Shown here piece after piece: positions 61,117 to 64,000 of a stretch of DNA of 64,000 nucleotides. Positions within the stretch are counted from its first letter, which is position 1. Each line of letters opens with the position of its first letter. Under the pieces are notes generated by a model. The model ran no database searches. It was given only the letters and a program-made list of their open reading frames with translations, and was not told the DNA's origin. The stretch is taken from positions 1,739,001 through 1,803,000 of the forward strand of contig NZ_CM001023.1 of the NCBI RefSeq assembly GCF_000166275.1, given 5' to 3'. The position numbers and the translations under genes are program-made. Origin of the DNA: Algoriphagus machipongonensis (lineage in GTDB: Bacteria > Bacteroidota > Bacteroidia > Cytophagales > Cyclobacteriaceae).

Positions 61117-63973
61117 TTTTTTAAGAAATACAGCGAAAGAAATTCTTGATTCCGGAGTGGATTTGCAAAAACTTACCGTGGTTTTGCCCAACAGACGAGC
61201 AGGATTGTTTTTTACCCAACATCTCGGAAGTTTAATTACTGAGCCCACTTGGATGCCGGAGGTGAAGACCATTGAAGAAATTTTCTATGATTTGGCTGGA
61301 AATAGACCTGCTGATGATTTGACTCTGATTTTTGAATTGTTCCGAGTTTATCAAGAACTGAATCCTGATGCGGAAACCTTTGATCGTTTTTATTTCTGGG
61401 GTGAAATGATCTTGAAAGATTTTAATGATGTGGATCAGTTTATGGCTAATGCCAGCAAATTGTACCACCACTTGTCCGAAATCAAAGAATTAGAGTCTGA
61501 TTTAAGCTTTTTGAATGATAGTCAAGTTGAGTTGATTAAGCAATTTTGGTCCTCATTTGAACGGCAGGATAGAGATCATCAGGAGAAGTTTTTAAAATTT
61601 TGGCAATTGCTTAATCCACTTTATACTAGCTTTCAGGCTTCGCTTGCCGTGTCTGGATTAGCCTATTCTGGAATGCTTTACAGAAAGGTCGTAGAATCTC
61701 TTGATACGATAACACGTCCAGAAAAGACTCATTATTTTATTGGATTTAATGCCTTCACAGGTACTGAAGAAGTCTTAATTAAGCATTACCTAACCGATTT
61801 TGATGCCAAGATATTTTGGGATATAGATACATATTATTTAGAAGATAGAGTTCAGGAAGCGGGTTTATTCTTTCGAGACTATCAAAAAGACAAGGTGTTT
61901 GGACCTACTTTTCCTAAGGAAACTCCAAGCCATATTGAGGATAGGAAAGCAAGTATTAAAACCTATGCTACTCCTTTGAAAACCAATCAAGCAAATTTGG
62001 TCGGTTCAATTTTAGATAAAATTCCTGCTGGAGAAAGGTGGGAAGAAACAGTTGTGATTTTGCCTGATGAGCAAATGCTTTTCCCAGTCTTGCACACCCT
62101 CCCAGAGCAAGTTGATAAGGTGAACGTGACCATGGGGTATCCAGTCAAGAATGCTCCTGTTTATTCCTTCTTGGAGGCAGTTTTAGAAATGCAGCGATTT
62201 ATCAAAGAAGAGGATGGTAAGTTATTATTTTACCATACAGCAGTAAAAAATCTCTTGAGTTCGATTTATTTAAAAAACGAGCAACCGGGTTTTGCAGAGG
62301 AGTTGATGGATGAAATGCAGCTTTTAAACCAGATCCATGTTTCAGCAGATAAGCTGCATAAGGGAGGAAAGCTCTACCATATGATCTTTCAAAAATTAGA
62401 TAACCAATCTTTATTTCCCTACTTGGCCGAATTAATGGAGGCTTTGGCCGAGAGATTGGAAGAGGAACCCCTGCAGCGATCCTATCTCTATCAGTGCTTT
62501 AAACAATTGACCAGATTGCGTGAGATATTTGCTGGACAGGATACGCTAAGTATCAATAGAGAGTTTTTTATTAGGCTATTTCGCCAGATTTTTAGAGAGG
62601 TGAAATTACCTTTTGAAGGAGAGCCTCTTCAAGGATTACAAATCATGGGGGTACTTGAATCACGTAATTTGGACTTCAAGCGAGTGATTATTTGTAACAT
62701 GAATGAGGATAGTTTTCCTCCGGCCGCAGGTTTGAACTCCATGATTCCTTTCAATATCCGAAAGGCGTTTGGCTTGCCGGTGCAGGAGCAAAATGATTCA
62801 ATCTATGCCTATACTTTTTATAGGCTTTTGCATAGTGCTGAGGAGGTACATATGATTTATACCACTGCATCCGATCAAGGAAAAGCGGGTGAAAAGAGCC
62901 GATACATTCAGCAAATGGGGGTAGAATTAGGAAGAGAAATAGCCGAAGAAGTGATCTATATTCCCATAGATCAGAAATCTCCAGAAGAGATTACTATCCA
63001 AAAGAATAATGAAGTTTTGGGTTTATTGGATAAGTATCTGATTGATGAGCATGGAAGGTCACAAACCTCATTTTCTCCTTCTGCCTTGAGCGTGTTTCTG
63101 GACTGTAGATTGAAGTTTTATCTTCAATATTTAGCCAATATTCAAGAGAAGCAGGAAGTGAATGAGGAGATCGACGCTGCTGTTTTTGGGAATCTGGCTC
63201 ACCTGAGCATGGAAATCCTTTACCAGGACTTTGCCAAAAGAAAGGGTAGGACGCTTTTGGAAAAATCCGATTTTGATGATTTAAGCAAAACTTGGGTATT
63301 CCCTGCGATTGAAAAAGCGATTCGTCAATTCTATCATTTGGAGGATGAGACTGATACCAAGCTGAATGGACAAATGGCGATAGCCCGAGATGTTCTCCAG
63401 AAATACCTACATCAGATATTAAAAGTAGATAAAGATTCTGCCCCTTTCCGCTTGATTTCTTTGGAGAAAGAAAAGAAGTATACGGCAGGAATAGAGATTG
63501 AAACTTCAAAAGGGAAGCAGATAGTTTCCCTGAAGGGTATAATCGATCGCGTGGATGAACATCAGGGCTCTGTACGGCTGATAGACTATAAATCGGGTCA
63601 GGACAATAAAAACTTTCCTGATGTGCCCTCACTTTTTGATCGGGATCATAAATCAAGAAACAAAGCTGCGATGCAGACAATGTTTTATGGGCTTATCTAC
63701 CAGGCTACAAACCCTAGCAATAAGCTTCCTCTCAAACCTGCGATTTTTAATCTAAGGGAGATGTTTAGTGATGATTTCAATCCTTATCTACAAGAGAAAA
63801 TCCCGTATAAAACTGGAATTGAAGTAGATGATTATAGGAATTACGAGGAAGAATATAGTACTGGGTTGAAGACACTTTTAGGGGATATATATAATCCAGA
63901 TATACCTTTTGATCAAACCGAAGATTTGAAAAAGTGTGCCTATTGCCCCTACAAGGAAATCTGTGGTAGGTAA
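61109..63973 (+). CDS. AddB-like PD-(D/E)XK nuclease
   Basis: A 954-residue protein with an inactivated helicase-like N-terminal part and a C-terminal nuclease domain (about 650-954) with FGNLAHLSMEILY and LIDYKSGQ. Four Cys, one in LDCRLKFYL and three in CAYCPYKEIC at the extreme C-terminus, match the 4Fe-4S cluster of AddB. Together with the AddA-like protein it would form a helicase-nuclease for recombination. The gene ends 27 bp before the window edge, with an intact stop codon. Confidence 0.9.
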   Translation: MHSFLRNTAKEILDSGVDLQKLTVVLPNRRAGLFFTQHLGSLITEPTWMPEVKTIEEIFYDLAGNRPADDLTLIFELFRVYQELNPDAETFDRFYFWGEMILKDFNDVDQFMANASKLYHHLSEIKELESDLSFLNDSQVELIKQFWSSFERQDRDHQEKFLKFWQLLNPLYTSFQASLAVSGLAYSGMLYRKVVESLDTITRPEKTHYFIGFNAFTGTEEVLIKHYLTDFDAKIFWDIDTYYLEDRVQEAGLFFRDYQKDKVFGPTFPKETPSHIEDRKASIKTYATPLKTNQANLVGSILDKIPAGERWEETVVILPDEQMLFPVLHTLPEQVDKVNVTMGYPVKNAPVYSFLEAVLEMQRFIKEEDGKLLFYHTAVKNLLSSIYLKNEQPGFAEELMDEMQLLNQIHVSADKLHKGGKLYHMIFQKLDNQSLFPYLAELMEALAERLEEEPLQRSYLYQCFKQLTRLREIFAGQDTLSINREFFIRLFRQIFREVKLPFEGEPLQGLQIMGVLESRNLDFKRVIICNMNEDSFPPAAGLNSMIPFNIRKAFGLPVQEQNDSIYAYTFYRLLHSAEEVHMIYTTASDQGKAGEKSRYIQQMGVELGREIAEEVIYIPIDQKSPEEITIQKNNEVLGLLDKYLIDEHGRSQTSFSPSALSVFLDCRLKFYLQYLANIQEKQEVNEEIDAAVFGNLAHLSMEILYQDFAKRKGRTLLEKSDFDDLSKTWVFPAIEKAIRQFYHLEDETDTKLNGQMAIARDVLQKYLHQILKVDKDSAPFRLISLEKEKKYTAGIEIETSKGKQIVSLKGIIDRVDEHQGSVRLIDYKSGQDNKNFPDVPSLFDRDHKSRNKAAMQTMFYGLIYQATNPSNKLPLKPAIFNLREMFSDDFNPYLQEKIPYKTGIEVDDYRNYEEEYSTGLKTLLGDIYNPDIPFDQTEDLKKCAYCPYKEICGR

Positions 63974-64000
63974 CTGCTTTGATTTAGCCTTGTAAAGTGA

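Overview
The window looks like a chromosomal segment of a Bacteroidota bacterium, most likely a marine or aquatic Cytophagales member of the Cyclobacteriaceae/Algoriphagus type (inferred; no rRNA is present to confirm it). The evidence is two SusC/SusD pairs, an ECF sigma/FecR/STN-receptor cascade, many short lipoprotein signal peptides, Bacteroidota-style promoters (TTG / TAnnTTTG), few Shine-Dalgarno sequences, moderate AT content and menaquinone genes.

Layout. 0.1-6 kb: a PBP4-type D-Ala-D-Ala carboxypeptidase and a SusC/SusD outer-membrane uptake pair. 6.5-8.7 kb: membrane pyrophosphatase HppA. 9.3-11.5 kb: an OmpR-type response regulator and its histidine kinase. 11.9-14.3 kb: a tight minus-strand operon with two DM13-type lipoproteins, a beta-barrel protein and a Crp/Fnr regulator. 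14.4-15.1 kb: two small conserved hypothetical genes. 15.2-17.3 kb: an intact tRNA-Pro(GGG) followed by eight 62-nt copies of its 3' part, each with a UUCG terminator, interleaved with three GIY-YIG nuclease genes. 17.5-18.3 kb: two small haem-binding proteins.

18.7-31.3 kb is a regulated uptake and oxidation locus: ECF sigma factor, FecR anti-sigma factor, STN-containing SusC, SusD, a DUF1080 (3-keto-glycoside hydrolase type) protein, a sorbosone-dehydrogenase-like protein fused to cytochrome c, and, after a terminator, an FAD-dependent oxidoreductase lipoprotein. 31.3-37.3 kb on the minus strand holds two unknown exported proteins, a nitrilase-fold protein without its catalytic Cys, a GH95 fucosidase-type enzyme and a TlpA-like thioredoxin. 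37.6-44.6 kb: Tex, a decayed copy of the tex 3' end, a luciferase-like oxidoreductase, a Cys-rich Csp-type protein and a large TonB-receptor-like barrel.

45-48 kb: a small protein and an XRE/S24 regulator converge on a TIR-domain membrane protein whose start codon lies directly behind an intrinsic terminator. 48-64 kb is mostly housekeeping: a 2OG-Fe(II) oxygenase, a DUF2141 protein, menE and menB, a class C beta-lactamase-like hydrolase, a DJ-1/PfpI protein, a monoacylglycerol-lipase-like hydrolase, a methyltransferase-like protein, a VOC protein, GH67 alpha-glucuronidase and an AddA/AddB-like helicase-nuclease pair.

The feature that ordinary annotation explains least is the tRNA-Pro/GIY-YIG array. 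A 144-bp module and a ~417-bp nuclease-carrying module alternate, all junctions share the bases GTCC, and the anticodon arm of every tRNA copy is replaced by a perfect palindrome. It looks like a tRNA-targeting, self-amplifying element.
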